From Robertmurraya kyonggiensis (GTDB lineage: Bacteria; Bacillota; Bacilli; Bacillales; Cytobacillaceae): a stretch of DNA of 64,000 bases. The position numbers were made by a program, and so were the translations under genes. Below are positions 43,629 through 52,228 of the stretch, piece after piece; positions within the stretch are counted from its first letter, which is position 1, and every line of letters starts with the position of its first letter. The stretch is from contig NZ_SWBM01000005.1 in assembly GCF_005116465.1 (NCBI RefSeq), positions 62,001 through 126,000 of the forward strand, read 5' to 3'. The notes under the pieces are model-generated. The model was not told the origin of the DNA. It saw nothing but the letters and a program-made list of their open reading frames with translations, and made no database searches.

Positions 43629-45713
43629 ATGGGACAATCCATCCTCTCAAGAGGTAAAGACATAAAGGAAGCCATTCAGCAAGGACTAGACATATTAGGA
43701 ACAAAGCAAGAACAGGTTGCCATAGAGATTATTCAACAAGAATCAAAAGGCTTTATGCGTCTGCGCTCAAAAGAGGCAGTTGTGAAGCTAACGAAACTTG
43801 AAGAGGAAGGGCTAAAAGTCATAGAGGATGCTTTTGAAGTTTCACTACAAGAAATAGAGCATTCTATTTCAAAGGTTTTAGAGAATATTGAACAAGTCCC
43901 ATATAGCCCCGAAGTTACTGATTTATTCAAAAGAGAACAAGGCTCGTTCATAACGCAGGATAAGGTAGGGAAGGTTTGGATCAAAGACGGGCGTATTTAT
44001 TGTGAACCAACTGAACTGAAGTATCCTACGATTACCGTTTGTAAAGAAATCAAGCTATTGAAAAACGGTGAACTGGTGAAAGGAACAGCTGTTGCGACAA
44101 AAGATGACCAATTTGAAATTGAGACGATTGAGGAGACGGTCGAGCCTAGTTGGGAAATCACTATGGATGCGCAAAGATTAAATGTGTTTTTACATGTGAA
44201 GCCTGGTCTACGAAAGACTTATAAAGTTAAAGATGTGGAGCCGGACTTTCACATAAATATTGAAGCAGAAGAGAAGATAGAGGTTATTAATAATCTTGAA
44301 TATAAAGGCATACTGGAGGAGTTAGAAGAATTACGTGTCATCCATGGTTTTAATCATAATGAAATCGTGAAAGCCGTGAATACAGAAAAACCAGGTCAAT
44401 TTATCATAGCCACGGGTATTGCACCGAAGGATGGTGAGAACGGAAGGATAGAGATTCTCACTGAAACGAAAAACAGGGTGGGACCTAAAGAACGAGCGGA
44501 TGGATCTCTTGATTTTCGCGAGGTCAAAGAGATTCCTACTGTACAAAAAGGGCAAGTCATCGCTCTTGTCCATATGCAAAAGCCTGGATTGCCAGGAGCT
44601 ACGGTAACTAATGAACCGATTCCTCCAAAGCCAACTTTTCCATTAACGATACATACTGGAAAAGGAGTGTCATTGATCGAAAATGGGACAAAAATAGTGG
44701 CAACAGAATCAGGGAGACCAGTAATTGAAGGGAAAGGTTTGCTGACCAAAGTATCGATTATGCAAAAGCTTGTTCATCCAGGAGATATCAATTTTACATC
44801 GGGTAATCTTCGTTTTAAAGGAGACATAGATGTTCTTGGAAATGTGGAGGATGGCATGCTAGTTGAAGCAGATGGCCAAATCAGTATATATCGGAATGTT
44901 TTTTCAAGTACTGTAACTTCTCGAGAAACAGTGATCGTTAGTGGAAATTCGATCAATAGTACGATCTCGGCTGGACAACAAAATGTTTTTGCTTCTGAAT
45001 TGATTTTCATCTTAACTCAAATTCAGGAACAAATGGTTGCAATGAATGCATCCATCAAACAATTAATGAACTTACCTGCATTTAAAACGACCGATTTTGC
45101 CAGGAAGGGGCTTCTTTCGTTAATCAAAATATTGGTTGAAAAGAAATTTAAGTCGCTAATTATTTCTGTGAAGCAATTTAGCGAATTGACCAAAAGTGGA
45201 GGACAGTTATTAAGTAGCGAATTGGTTATGTTAGAGGAACAATTGAGATTATGTTTCCTCTCATCGATTTCAAATGAATATCATTCAATTGAAGGATTAA
45301 GTTCACTACTAAAAAGAATAGAAGAAATGATTGAGAAGCATGATCCAGAAAAGGATAAAGATTGTCTAGTTGAGATGAAATATGCCCACAACAGTCTTAT
45401 TTTTTCCGGTGGAGATGTCCTTATTAACGGCCAAGGGTGCTATAACTCTAAGATTCATGCAGGTGGAAATTTAGTCATTCACGGTGTCTTAAGGGGAGGA
45501 GAAGTATATGCAAGACTTGGTGTGATTATTAAAGAAGCAGGATCAGATGGCGGAGTAGTCAGCAAAATTATGGTTCCGAGCAATGGAAAGATAAAAATTG
45601 GACTTGCAAAAGAGGGAACAGTGATCCAGATAGGAAAAGCAAAATATACTTTTCAAAAAGAACAAAGGGATATAACCGCAAGACTAGATGAGAATGAAAG
45701 AATTGTTTTTTAA
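43629..45713 (+). CDS. FapA/DUF342 protein with N-terminal Jag-like domain
   Basis: A 694-residue soluble protein. Residues about 1-55 (SILSRGKDIKEAIQQGLDIL...GFMRLRSKEAVVKL) resemble the Jag N-terminal domain; residues about 80-640 carry the DUF342/FapA region with a right-handed beta-helix pattern (FKGDIDVLGNVEDGM, GGDVLINGQGCYNSKIHAGG). FapA-type proteins are linked to signalling and surface attachment, with no known enzyme activity. The ATG at 43629 has AAAGGGGTGAA upstream; the longer frame from 43575 is rejected. It is followed 21 bp later by a STAS gene. Confidence 0.85.
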   Translation: MGQSILSRGKDIKEAIQQGLDILGTKQEQVAIEIIQQESKGFMRLRSKEAVVKLTKLEEEGLKVIEDAFEVSLQEIEHSISKVLENIEQVPYSPEVTDLFKREQGSFITQDKVGKVWIKDGRIYCEPTELKYPTITVCKEIKLLKNGELVKGTAVATKDDQFEIETIEETVEPSWEITMDAQRLNVFLHVKPGLRKTYKVKDVEPDFHINIEAEEKIEVINNLEYKGILEELEELRVIHGFNHNEIVKAVNTEKPGQFIIATGIAPKDGENGRIEILTETKNRVGPKERADGSLDFREVKEIPTVQKGQVIALVHMQKPGLPGATVTNEPIPPKPTFPLTIHTGKGVSLIENGTKIVATESGRPVIEGKGLLTKVSIMQKLVHPGDINFTSGNLRFKGDIDVLGNVEDGMLVEADGQISIYRNVFSSTVTSRETVIVSGNSINSTISAGQQNVFASELIFILTQIQEQMVAMNASIKQLMNLPAFKTTDFARKGLLSLIKILVEKKFKSLIISVKQFSELTKSGGQLLSSELVMLEEQLRLCFLSSISNEYHSIEGLSSLLKRIEEMIEKHDPEKDKDCLVEMKYAHNSLIFSGGDVLINGQGCYNSKIHAGGNLVIHGVLRGGEVYARLGVIIKEAGSDGGVVSKIMVPSNGKIKIGLAKEGTVIQIGKAKYTFQKEQRDITARLDENERIVF

Positions 45714-45734
45714 ATTGAGATGAGGAGCTTAAAT

Positions 45735-46061
45735 ATGTTTTCCTATAACCTAAAACAAGATGAACAATATGCAACCATTCAATTTCATGGAGATTTGGAT
45801 ATTGAAGTAACAGAAATCATGGAGTACGAAATTATCCCTGCTCTTCAATCATTTTCTCACATTGAAATTGACTTTCAGGAAGTCCCATTTGTGGACTCAA
45901 CAGGAATAGGTCTGTTATTGAACTTGATACAAACGTTAAAAAAGAATAGTGAGGCAGTTCAAGTCACCATTAAGAATATTCAACCTTTGGTTAAAGAAGT
46001 ATTTGAAATGCTTCAGCTTGAAGATATCTTAGGTGATGAAGTCATTTCCTTTCAAAATTGA
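45735..46061 (+). CDS. STAS-domain anti-sigma factor antagonist-like protein
   Basis: A 108-residue STAS domain with the phosphorylation motif FVDSTGIGLLLN; Ser55 is the likely site for an RsbW/SpoIIAB-type kinase. The domain fills the whole protein, like SpoIIAA and RsbV. GAGGAGC precedes the ATG. It is cotranscribed with the FapA-like gene. A second STAS gene of the same size lies in the riboswitch operon, and an RsbW-like ATPase is encoded between them. Confidence 0.88.
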   Translation: MFSYNLKQDEQYATIQFHGDLDIEVTEIMEYEIIPALQSFSHIEIDFQEVPFVDSTGIGLLLNLIQTLKKNSEAVQVTIKNIQPLVKEVFEMLQLEDILGDEVISFQN

Positions 46062-46153
46062 GTGCGAGTTGAATTTTTAGGAAACAATTGGATGGAAAGG
46101 TACAATGTACCGCTTCGTAAAGATTTAGTATATGTCGATGAATAGAATATAGT

Positions 46154-46266
46154 TTCCTTCGATAATAGCAAACTTATTGAAAAATAAGGACGCAAAGCTA
46201 CGGATCTAAGGCTTCATTACCTAGAAATGGGAGATAGAGCTATGACCGCCGGGTTACCGAAAAGGA
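46154..46266 (+). promoter_or_regulatory. c-di-GMP-I riboswitch aptamer (GEMM)
   Basis: The class I core is clear: TAGCAAACTTATTGAAAAATAAG (from 46165; GAAA tetraloop on a P2 stem), GGACGCAAAGC (46188-46198), TACGGATCTAAGGC, a receptor-side stem CCTAGAAATGGG, and the closing GCCGGGTTACCG. P1 forms from TTTCCTTCG (46153-46161) and CGAAAAGGA near 46258-46266. A terminator lies about 50 nt downstream. Whether c-di-GMP turns the operon on or off cannot be judged from the linker alone. Confidence 0.93.
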
Positions 46267-46313
46267 TTGGAAATAGTTGTTGATATATAGGTCAAGTAAC
46301 CTGTATACGATCG

Positions 46314-46346
46314 ACGCTCACCAATCATTTTTGGTGAGCGTTTTTT
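46314..46346 (+). terminator. Riboswitch expression-platform terminator before folE
   Basis: ACGCTCACCAA (46314-46324) pairs perfectly with TTGGTGAGCGT (46331-46341) followed by TTTTT; it ends 30 bp before folE. Confidence 0.9.
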
Positions 46347-46375
46347 AATGCAAAAAAGAGGGCGAGGGCTTAAAA

Positions 46376-46945
46376 ATGAGCGTTGAAATAAAAAAAGGAT
46401 TAATCGAAGAGCATGTACGAGCAATTTTAGATTTAATTGGAGAGGACACAAATCGAGAAGGTTTATTAGAAACTCCTAAACGCGTAGCAAAGATGTATGG
46501 GGAAGTGTTTGCAGGAGTGGGAGTCGATCCTGAGACAGCACTCACAACTACATTCGCCGAAGATTATGACGGCATGGTTGTGGTGAAGGATATTAATTAC
46601 TATACGTTTTGTGAGCATCACCTCATTCCGTTCTTTGGAAAAGCCCATATTGGGTACATTCCAAAGGGGAGAGTTATCGGCTTAAGCAAATTCGCAAGAT
46701 TAGTAGAGCTAGTATCGCAGAGACCGCAGGTTCAAGAAAGAATGACGACGCAAATGGCGGATGCCATTATGAATGTCCTTAACCCTGAAGGAGTCATTGT
46801 TAGTGTTGAAGGCCAGCATCTATGTATGTGTGCAAGAGGTGTGAAGAAGCCTGGTTCTGCCACCGTGACTACGGTTAAAAGAGGTGCGTTTCAAAATAAT
46901 GTAGCTCTTGTTGAAGAATTTGAGCGTGCTCTTGCAAGAGACTAA
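46376..46945 (+). CDS. folE: GTP cyclohydrolase I
   Basis: A 189-residue type I enzyme converting GTP to 7,8-dihydroneopterin triphosphate. Zinc ligands are in YTFCEHHLIPF and HLCMCARGVKK, the catalytic His in the first motif, and GKAHIGYIPKGRVIGLSKFARLVE is the strongly conserved family core. It is the first gene after the c-di-GMP riboswitch and leads directly into a pyruvoyltetrahydropterin synthase, not into folate genes, so this copy is probably dedicated to a separate pterin pathway. A housekeeping folE is expected elsewhere in the genome. Confidence 0.95.
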   Translation: MSVEIKKGLIEEHVRAILDLIGEDTNREGLLETPKRVAKMYGEVFAGVGVDPETALTTTFAEDYDGMVVVKDINYYTFCEHHLIPFFGKAHIGYIPKGRVIGLSKFARLVELVSQRPQVQERMTTQMADAIMNVLNPEGVIVSVEGQHLCMCARGVKKPGSATVTTVKRGAFQNNVALVEEFERALARD

Positions 46946-46959
46946 TAGGAGGAAAACAT

Positions 46960-47790
46960 ATGCTTTATCTCTCAAGAAAATTGTCCTTTTCTGCTATGCA
47001 TTCCTATCGTATTGAGCATTGGACGGAAGAACAAAATGAAGCTATTTTTGGTCCTTGTGCAAATAAGAATGGTCATGGACATGATTACACATTGGAAGTA
47101 ATGGTTAAAGGGAATCTTGACTCTCACTCAGGCATTGTCGTGAATATTACGGATATAGATAAGGTTGCAAAAGCATTTGTCGAAGAAAATCTAAATGGAA
47201 AATTTTTAAATAAGGAAAATGACTTCTTTAAAGAAAATATTCCAACAACAGAAAATTTAGTTTCATATATTTGGAATGCATTAGATGGGAAACTAGAAAA
47301 CTGTCAACTACACAAAATTCGCTTGAGAGAAAGTGATTTCCTATATTCTGAAAAGGAGAATTCCCCTATGGTTCGATTAACAAGAAAGTATCATTTCAGT
47401 ACAGCTCACAGATTGCATAGTAATCAATTAACTGATGAAGAGAATCTAGATATATTCGGTAAATGCAATAATCCATATGGACATGGTCACAACTACTATT
47501 TAGAGGTAACGCTTAGCGGAGAACAAGATCCTGTGACTGGCATGATTGCTGATTTAGCGAAAATGGATCAAATTGTCGATCGTGAAATTCTTCAAAAGTT
47601 TGACCACAAACATTTGAATTTAGATACGGAAGAATTTAAAGAACTCAACCCAACTTCTGAAAATGTAGCGGTAGTCATTTGGCAATTACTTGCACCAAAA
47701 CTACCAAAGTTGTTCAAAATCGGTTTGTATGAAACAGAAAAGAATTACTTTGAATATTACGGTCCTGGAGTAGAAGAAGATGGAGAATAG
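46960..47790 (+). CDS. Tandem 6-pyruvoyltetrahydropterin synthase
   Basis: A 276-residue protein with two PTPS domains. Domain 2 (137-276) has zinc ligands His150, His175 and His177, catalytic Cys169, the Asp215-His216 pair in FDHKHLNLD and pterin-binding Glu258 (LYETE). Its CNNPYGHGHNY spacing is that of animal PTPS of biopterin synthesis, not the shorter C-xxx-HGH of QueD. Domain 1 (1-130) keeps His14, Cys33, His39 and His41 but replaces Asp-His by LNGKF. An internal AAGGAG at 47353 precedes Met137, so domain 2 could also be made alone. Starts 15 bp after folE. Confidence 0.92.
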   Translation: MLYLSRKLSFSAMHSYRIEHWTEEQNEAIFGPCANKNGHGHDYTLEVMVKGNLDSHSGIVVNITDIDKVAKAFVEENLNGKFLNKENDFFKENIPTTENLVSYIWNALDGKLENCQLHKIRLRESDFLYSEKENSPMVRLTRKYHFSTAHRLHSNQLTDEENLDIFGKCNNPYGHGHNYYLEVTLSGEQDPVTGMIADLAKMDQIVDREILQKFDHKHLNLDTEEFKELNPTSENVAVVIWQLLAPKLPKLFKIGLYETEKNYFEYYGPGVEEDGE

Positions 47791-48481
47791 AGAGTCCTTA
47801 AAAGGAAAAACGGTGGCGATAACTGGTTCTAGTAAGGGAATTGGAAAAGCAATTGCAGATGCAATTCATCAGTCCGGTGGAAATCTCGTTCTGGGGAGTA
47901 GGAGCAATGTAAAGCAGCTAGAGAGAAATGTCTTGCAATTGCCCTTAGATGTCACTAATGAGGACTCGGTAAAAGGATTCTATGAAGAAGCTGTTAAGCA
48001 GTTTGGAACGGTTGATGTCCTTATTAATTCAGCTGGCTTCGGTGTTTTTGAAAGTGTTCTTGACTCTCGTACGGAAGATTTTGATCGGATGATGACAGTC
48101 AATTTACGTGGAACGTATTTAACGTGTAAATATTTTGGTAAGCACATGGTCGAAAACGGCATCGGTCACATCATAAATTTAGCCTCGATAGCAGGTACAA
48201 CAGCATTACAGGGTTGTGGTGGTTATTCTGCATCGAAATTCGGGGTTATGGGGTTAACAAAGGTTTTGCAAACGGAGCTTAGACATAGAGGGATTCAAGT
48301 CACATCGGTCGTACCAGGTTCAGTAAGTAGTACTTTTTGGGATGAAATCGACCCGAAGCCAGAGATGTCTAACATGATTCCTGTAGAAACAATCGCTAGT
48401 CATTTTCTTTATCTAATTGATCAGCCAAAAGGCGCCTTTGTCGACGAGATCACGATTATGCCGCCTCTTGGAATATTATAA
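47780..48481 (+). CDS. Short-chain dehydrogenase/reductase (candidate sepiapterin-type reductase)
   Basis: A 233-residue classical SDR: cofactor loop AITGSSKGIGKA, NSAGFG, catalytic Ser in INLASIAG, and YSASK as the Tyr-Lys pair. It overlaps the PTPS gene by 11 bp, which couples their translation. In biopterin synthesis the PTPS product is reduced by sepiapterin reductase, also an SDR, so this is the natural candidate for that step. Sequence alone does not distinguish it from FabG-like reductases acting on an acyl-ACP, and an ACP is encoded in the same operon. Confidence 0.88.
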   Translation: MENRESLKGKTVAITGSSKGIGKAIADAIHQSGGNLVLGSRSNVKQLERNVLQLPLDVTNEDSVKGFYEEAVKQFGTVDVLINSAGFGVFESVLDSRTEDFDRMMTVNLRGTYLTCKYFGKHMVENGIGHIINLASIAGTTALQGCGGYSASKFGVMGLTKVLQTELRHRGIQVTSVVPGSVSSTFWDEIDPKPEMSNMIPVETIASHFLYLIDQPKGAFVDEITIMPPLGIL

Positions 48482-48497
48482 GGAGGCCAGTTTAAAG

Positions 48498-49454
48498 TTG
48501 GGACGGTTTTTTAGTAAGTTTAAAAAATCTACTGAAACAAAATATATAGAGCTTCCGTCTCCGCCCTCAGATATATCATATGCAGAATTAATTTTTAAGA
48601 CCAACCGAGGCTTTCTAGCAAAAAAATTGGGTCAGTATCTCAATCTGGATTCCCTAGATTGGGAAGCTTTGTTTTATATGTCTCTTTCAACAGGGACCTA
48701 TCCACCAGTAGAAGAATTGAAGGAAACTGAAATGACTCTCTACTTGGCGGAACAAATGCTGGAATGGGACAAGGACCAAAAAGATATTGTTAAAGAAATC
48801 AAGAGTTTGAACATCCATATGAATTTTCAAAATGCGATGTTGAAGGCATATGAAATTCATCAAAAGGATTTATTTTCTCGTCTGTCTTCTGTAAAAGGGA
48901 ATGAAGATACGGTCAAAGAAGACGATGTGGAATGGAGAATTTATCGTGATGTCATCCATGCAGCTAGCCAAGGGAAATTTTTGCTCATTTCCAAAGAAGA
49001 GCTATCGCAATATAAAAAAGGTGATGTTATTTGCGAAGGTACTATTAAAGAAAGTTCGGACATTCCAAAAAATCGTAATCTAGCAAAAGAGAGATTTGAA
49101 CAAAGAGAGTTAAATAAAGCAAAGATGATGAGTTGGTTACTTGTATTGTCCGAAGCCATTACAAACACAATCAAGCATGCTGAAGAAGGAAAAATGACCT
49201 TGATCGAAAATGAAGATGCCAATGAAATTAGGTTTGTGATCGAAGATAAGGGTCCTGGTTTTCCTCTTGAACAGTTACCTAAAAAGGTGTTGTTAGCGGG
49301 ATATTCCACGAAAAAATCAATGGGACAAGGTTTTACCCTCATGATGAAAATGGCAAAGCAAATTTTCTTATATACATCCCCAAGCGGGTCTACGATCATT
49401 TTGACATTTGATGCTTGGGAAGAAAAGGAGGGGCAATTAAGTGCTATCAACTGA
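48498..49454 (+). CDS. RsbW/RsbT-like HATPase with a novel N-terminal region
   Basis: A 318-residue protein. Residues 1-200 are mostly helical and not recognised. Residues about 205-318 are a GHKL ATPase: N box EAITNTIKHA (Glu219, Asn223), G1 EDKGPGF (249-255), G2 MGQGFTLM (275-282), with no phospho-acceptor His, as in anti-sigma kinases. It is a natural kinase for the STAS proteins in this region. The start is TTG 48498 with AGGAGG upstream; the frame reaching back to 48417 overlaps the reductase and is rejected. Target could be a sigma factor or another output, none of which is encoded nearby. Confidence 0.82.
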   Translation: MGRFFSKFKKSTETKYIELPSPPSDISYAELIFKTNRGFLAKKLGQYLNLDSLDWEALFYMSLSTGTYPPVEELKETEMTLYLAEQMLEWDKDQKDIVKEIKSLNIHMNFQNAMLKAYEIHQKDLFSRLSSVKGNEDTVKEDDVEWRIYRDVIHAASQGKFLLISKEELSQYKKGDVICEGTIKESSDIPKNRNLAKERFEQRELNKAKMMSWLLVLSEAITNTIKHAEEGKMTLIENEDANEIRFVIEDKGPGFPLEQLPKKVLLAGYSTKKSMGQGFTLMMKMAKQIFLYTSPSGSTIILTFDAWEEKEGQLSAIN

Positions 49455-50511
49455 CATTCACAAAAATATCATGAGCACCATGGATAAGACACTCTTAACG
49501 GCAAGTTTATTTGAAGGGTTTTGGGACCGTTGGATTGTACATGGGGTTTCCTATCACGATTTAGCTAAGCTACGACACTCCATCATAGCAAAGGAACGAT
49601 GGTTTAAAACTTGGGGTGAACTAGCAGAGGAAAAATACACAATGGCGGAATCAATAAAAAAGGTTGGGTTTGTGGAACAAGCGGAATCTGTTTACCGCAT
49701 AGCAGCCCTCTATTATCAACTCAATCAATGGTTAATTCCCGAACATGGAGGGGAAAAACTAGATTGGTTGATGAAAAGCTTGCTAGTTGTTAAAAAAGCA
49801 GATCAACTTTCTGATATAAAGACTGAGTATGTGGAGTTACTTATCGATGAGAACAGTTATTACGGTCGAGTTCGAATTCCCAACAATCCTGAAGGGGTTA
49901 TCATTATTATCAATCCTATTGATTCAACAAAAGAAGAGCTCTTTTCTTATGAGATGGATTTTGTAGAAAAAAATTATGTAGTTGTTAGCTTTGATGGACC
50001 AGGACAAGGAGAAACGTTTACAAGACATGGATTGAAAGCGACAAGACTTCGCTGGGAACGATTTGTAGACATGATGATTGAGTATGCATCAAATACTTTT
50101 CCTGCTCATGACATTTTCCTTTTTGGGACAAGTTCTGGAGCAGCCTGGGCTATTTATGGAAGTGGTAATGAAAAAGTTTCTAAGGCAGTTGCCGTTTCAC
50201 CAGCATTTAGAAATGAAGAAATTCAAATGCCTGATTATTTCATGGAAAGATTGTTTGCTGTATCGGACGAAACAATCATTCCAGACTATCCTCAGATTAA
50301 ACTACAAAAACCTGTTTTACTCGTTCATGGGAAAAAAGATGTAATGGTGAAGGATGAAGATATCTACGGCCTATTTGAGAATCTTCCTTCTGGAAAAATT
50401 CTACTTGAGTATGAAGATGAAGGGCATTGCTGCAATTACAAGTTACCGGAAATTCGCACGAAAGCGATTGAGTGGTTTCAAGGAAAGTGGGGAATGAAGG
50501 ATGAGTTTTGA
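49441..50511 (+). CDS. Alpha/beta hydrolase (FrsA/DUF1100-like)
   Basis: A 356-residue serine hydrolase with a helical N-terminal cap (1-120) and a core domain. The predicted triad is Ser231 in FGTSSGA, Asp300 in GKKDVM and His329 in DEGHCCNY. FrsA-like and pseudooxynicotine-type C-C hydrolases share the long cap. Beside an acyl carrier protein and ligase it might act as a thioesterase, acyltransferase or C-C hydrolase on the product. The GTG start overlaps the ATPase gene by 14 bp. Confidence 0.85.
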   Translation: MLSTDIHKNIMSTMDKTLLTASLFEGFWDRWIVHGVSYHDLAKLRHSIIAKERWFKTWGELAEEKYTMAESIKKVGFVEQAESVYRIAALYYQLNQWLIPEHGGEKLDWLMKSLLVVKKADQLSDIKTEYVELLIDENSYYGRVRIPNNPEGVIIIINPIDSTKEELFSYEMDFVEKNYVVVSFDGPGQGETFTRHGLKATRLRWERFVDMMIEYASNTFPAHDIFLFGTSSGAAWAIYGSGNEKVSKAVAVSPAFRNEEIQMPDYFMERLFAVSDETIIPDYPQIKLQKPVLLVHGKKDVMVKDEDIYGLFENLPSGKILLEYEDEGHCCNYKLPEIRTKAIEWFQGKWGMKDEF

Positions 50512-50737
50512 AGAGTTTAGACAAGTCATTGCTGATGTCTCTAAAGTTCCATTAGACAGAATTCATAAGGATGCATCTTTTCGAGATGAGCTAGATGTGG
50601 ATTCCTTACAAATGGTGAATTTAATCGTAGAGCTTACAGCTAGATTTGGTTTAGGTTCGTTCAATTTACAAAGTGATAAAGATTTAGAAACGGTTGGATC
50701 ATTGTATCAATTGATGACAATGGAGGAGAGCAAATAA
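50501..50737 (+). CDS. Acyl carrier protein
   Basis: A 78-residue carrier protein with the phosphopantetheine attachment site DVDSLQMVNLI (Ser35). It overlaps the hydrolase by 11 bp and its stop overlaps the start of the ligase (TAATG). This placement makes it the likely partner of that ligase and not the housekeeping fatty-acid ACP, which normally sits with fab genes. Confidence 0.92.
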   Translation: MSFEEFRQVIADVSKVPLDRIHKDASFRDELDVDSLQMVNLIVELTARFGLGSFNLQSDKDLETVGSLYQLMTMEESK

Positions 50738-52212
50738 TGAACAATTTCTACGATTGGATTTTTGAACAAGATCTTGACCTCAATAAGGAGATCCTTTCTA
50801 CTCAACGAGGCAATTTTTCTTATAGAGACATCCAGCAGGGTGTTGCAGAATATGTGCAGTTGTTTGAAACGCTAGGGGATATAAAGGGGAAGAGAATCGC
50901 ATTGATTGTGCCTTCCGTTTATGATTTCACTTCTTTAGCATTGGCAATTAGTAAATTACAGGGAATCACTGTACCCCTTAGTCCGCTTCTACGCCATGAA
51001 GATTTAATTTCTGTTTTAGATTTTGTTAGTCCTCACATAGTCTTTACAGTGACTGAACATAATGGATTTCATTTATGGGAGACAATTAATCAATGGGCTG
51101 CTTCAAATCTAAAAGAGACAATTATTTTGGAAAATAAAGAGGATATGAAGTGGAACCAAACTATTCATATCGGAGAAAAATATCCCCTTGAAGAAGGACA
51201 AATTCAAATAATTGGATGTACATCCGGAAGTACTGGCACTCCAAAAGGGATTGTATACGATGTGGATTTCGTCCAAAGGGTAGGAAAAGGGATTAACATA
51301 GGGCTGGATATTTTTGAAAATGATAAACTATTTCTTTTAGCTCCGGCAACGGGGGTGTTTGGTCTAGCGTGGATACTATCAACTATGCAGTCCAAGACAC
51401 ATTTGGTACTATCGGAGAATTTCAATTTTCCAGAGATCATTCAACTTTTCGAAAGTCATGCTAGCAAAAAATTCATTTCGACTCCATCTCTATTTAAAGC
51501 TATGGACTTATTTAGCAAATCCTTAGGGAAGCAAGTATTAAATCAAGTATCTTTACTATGTGTATTTGGAGAATTAGTGACCAAAGAATTTTTACAAACA
51601 TATTCAGACTTCCCAGCTAAGATCATGAGCTTTTTAGGGATTACTGAGTTTGGAACGGTAATGTACACAGAAAACGATATTCGCAATGATATGAATTGGA
51701 CGTTGTTACCTAATATCAAATATAAATTTGACTCTCAATCGGAAGAAAGAATTGGAGAACTCTTATATCAATCAGAACGACCGTTTTTAGGTTATTATCA
51801 ACGACCTGATTTGACTAATGATGTGTATAAGGATGGATGGTTTTTCTCAGGGGATCTAGGAAGAACTAACGATGATGGAAAAATTGAACTTGTAGGCCGC
51901 AAAAAAGACATGATCAAAAAAGGTGGTCAACAAGTTATTCCAGGAGAGATTGAGAGCATCTTAGAAAAACACCCGGATGTGTTAAGAGTAGTTGTCGTTG
52001 GAATTCCGCATCCTGTTTTTGGAGAACAAATTATTGCGTTTGTGCAAAAGAATAGGAGCGACCTAAACAGTCAGGAACTATATGAATATTGTAATCTTCG
52101 TATTGCTAGATATAAGATACCAGATCAAATAAGATTCATTGAAGAATTTCCGATGGTGCAAGGGAAAATAGATAAAGTTGCATTACGTAAGAAAGCTACT
52201 GAGCAAGAATAA
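50737..52212 (+). CDS. AMP-forming acyl/aryl ligase (ANL superfamily)
   Basis: A 491-residue adenylate-forming enzyme. The P-loop is CTSGSTGTPKG (161-171); later motifs are LGITEFGTVMY, the hinge region LVGRKKDMIKKGGQQV, and the C-terminal lysine in MVQGKIDKVAL. It would activate a carboxylic acid and load it on the adjacent ACP or CoA. The acid is unknown; the protein has the length of a stand-alone ligase, with no condensation domain. Translation is coupled to the ACP. Confidence 0.9.
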   Translation: MNNFYDWIFEQDLDLNKEILSTQRGNFSYRDIQQGVAEYVQLFETLGDIKGKRIALIVPSVYDFTSLALAISKLQGITVPLSPLLRHEDLISVLDFVSPHIVFTVTEHNGFHLWETINQWAASNLKETIILENKEDMKWNQTIHIGEKYPLEEGQIQIIGCTSGSTGTPKGIVYDVDFVQRVGKGINIGLDIFENDKLFLLAPATGVFGLAWILSTMQSKTHLVLSENFNFPEIIQLFESHASKKFISTPSLFKAMDLFSKSLGKQVLNQVSLLCVFGELVTKEFLQTYSDFPAKIMSFLGITEFGTVMYTENDIRNDMNWTLLPNIKYKFDSQSEERIGELLYQSERPFLGYYQRPDLTNDVYKDGWFFSGDLGRTNDDGKIELVGRKKDMIKKGGQQVIPGEIESILEKHPDVLRVVVVGIPHPVFGEQIIAFVQKNRSDLNSQELYEYCNLRIARYKIPDQIRFIEEFPMVQGKIDKVALRKKATEQE

Positions 52213-52228
52213 GAGGTGAGGTGAGCAG

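Noticed and set aside
46118-46140. SigD-like promoter before the GEMM riboswitch
   Set aside because: TAAA and GTCGATGA are present but 12 bases apart instead of about 15, and the -10 match is poor; no clear SigA promoter was found either.
48941-49450. 169-residue minus-strand frame
   Set aside because: It lies antisense to the RsbW-like ATPase gene, whose motifs are clear; it has no ribosome binding site and no recognisable domain.
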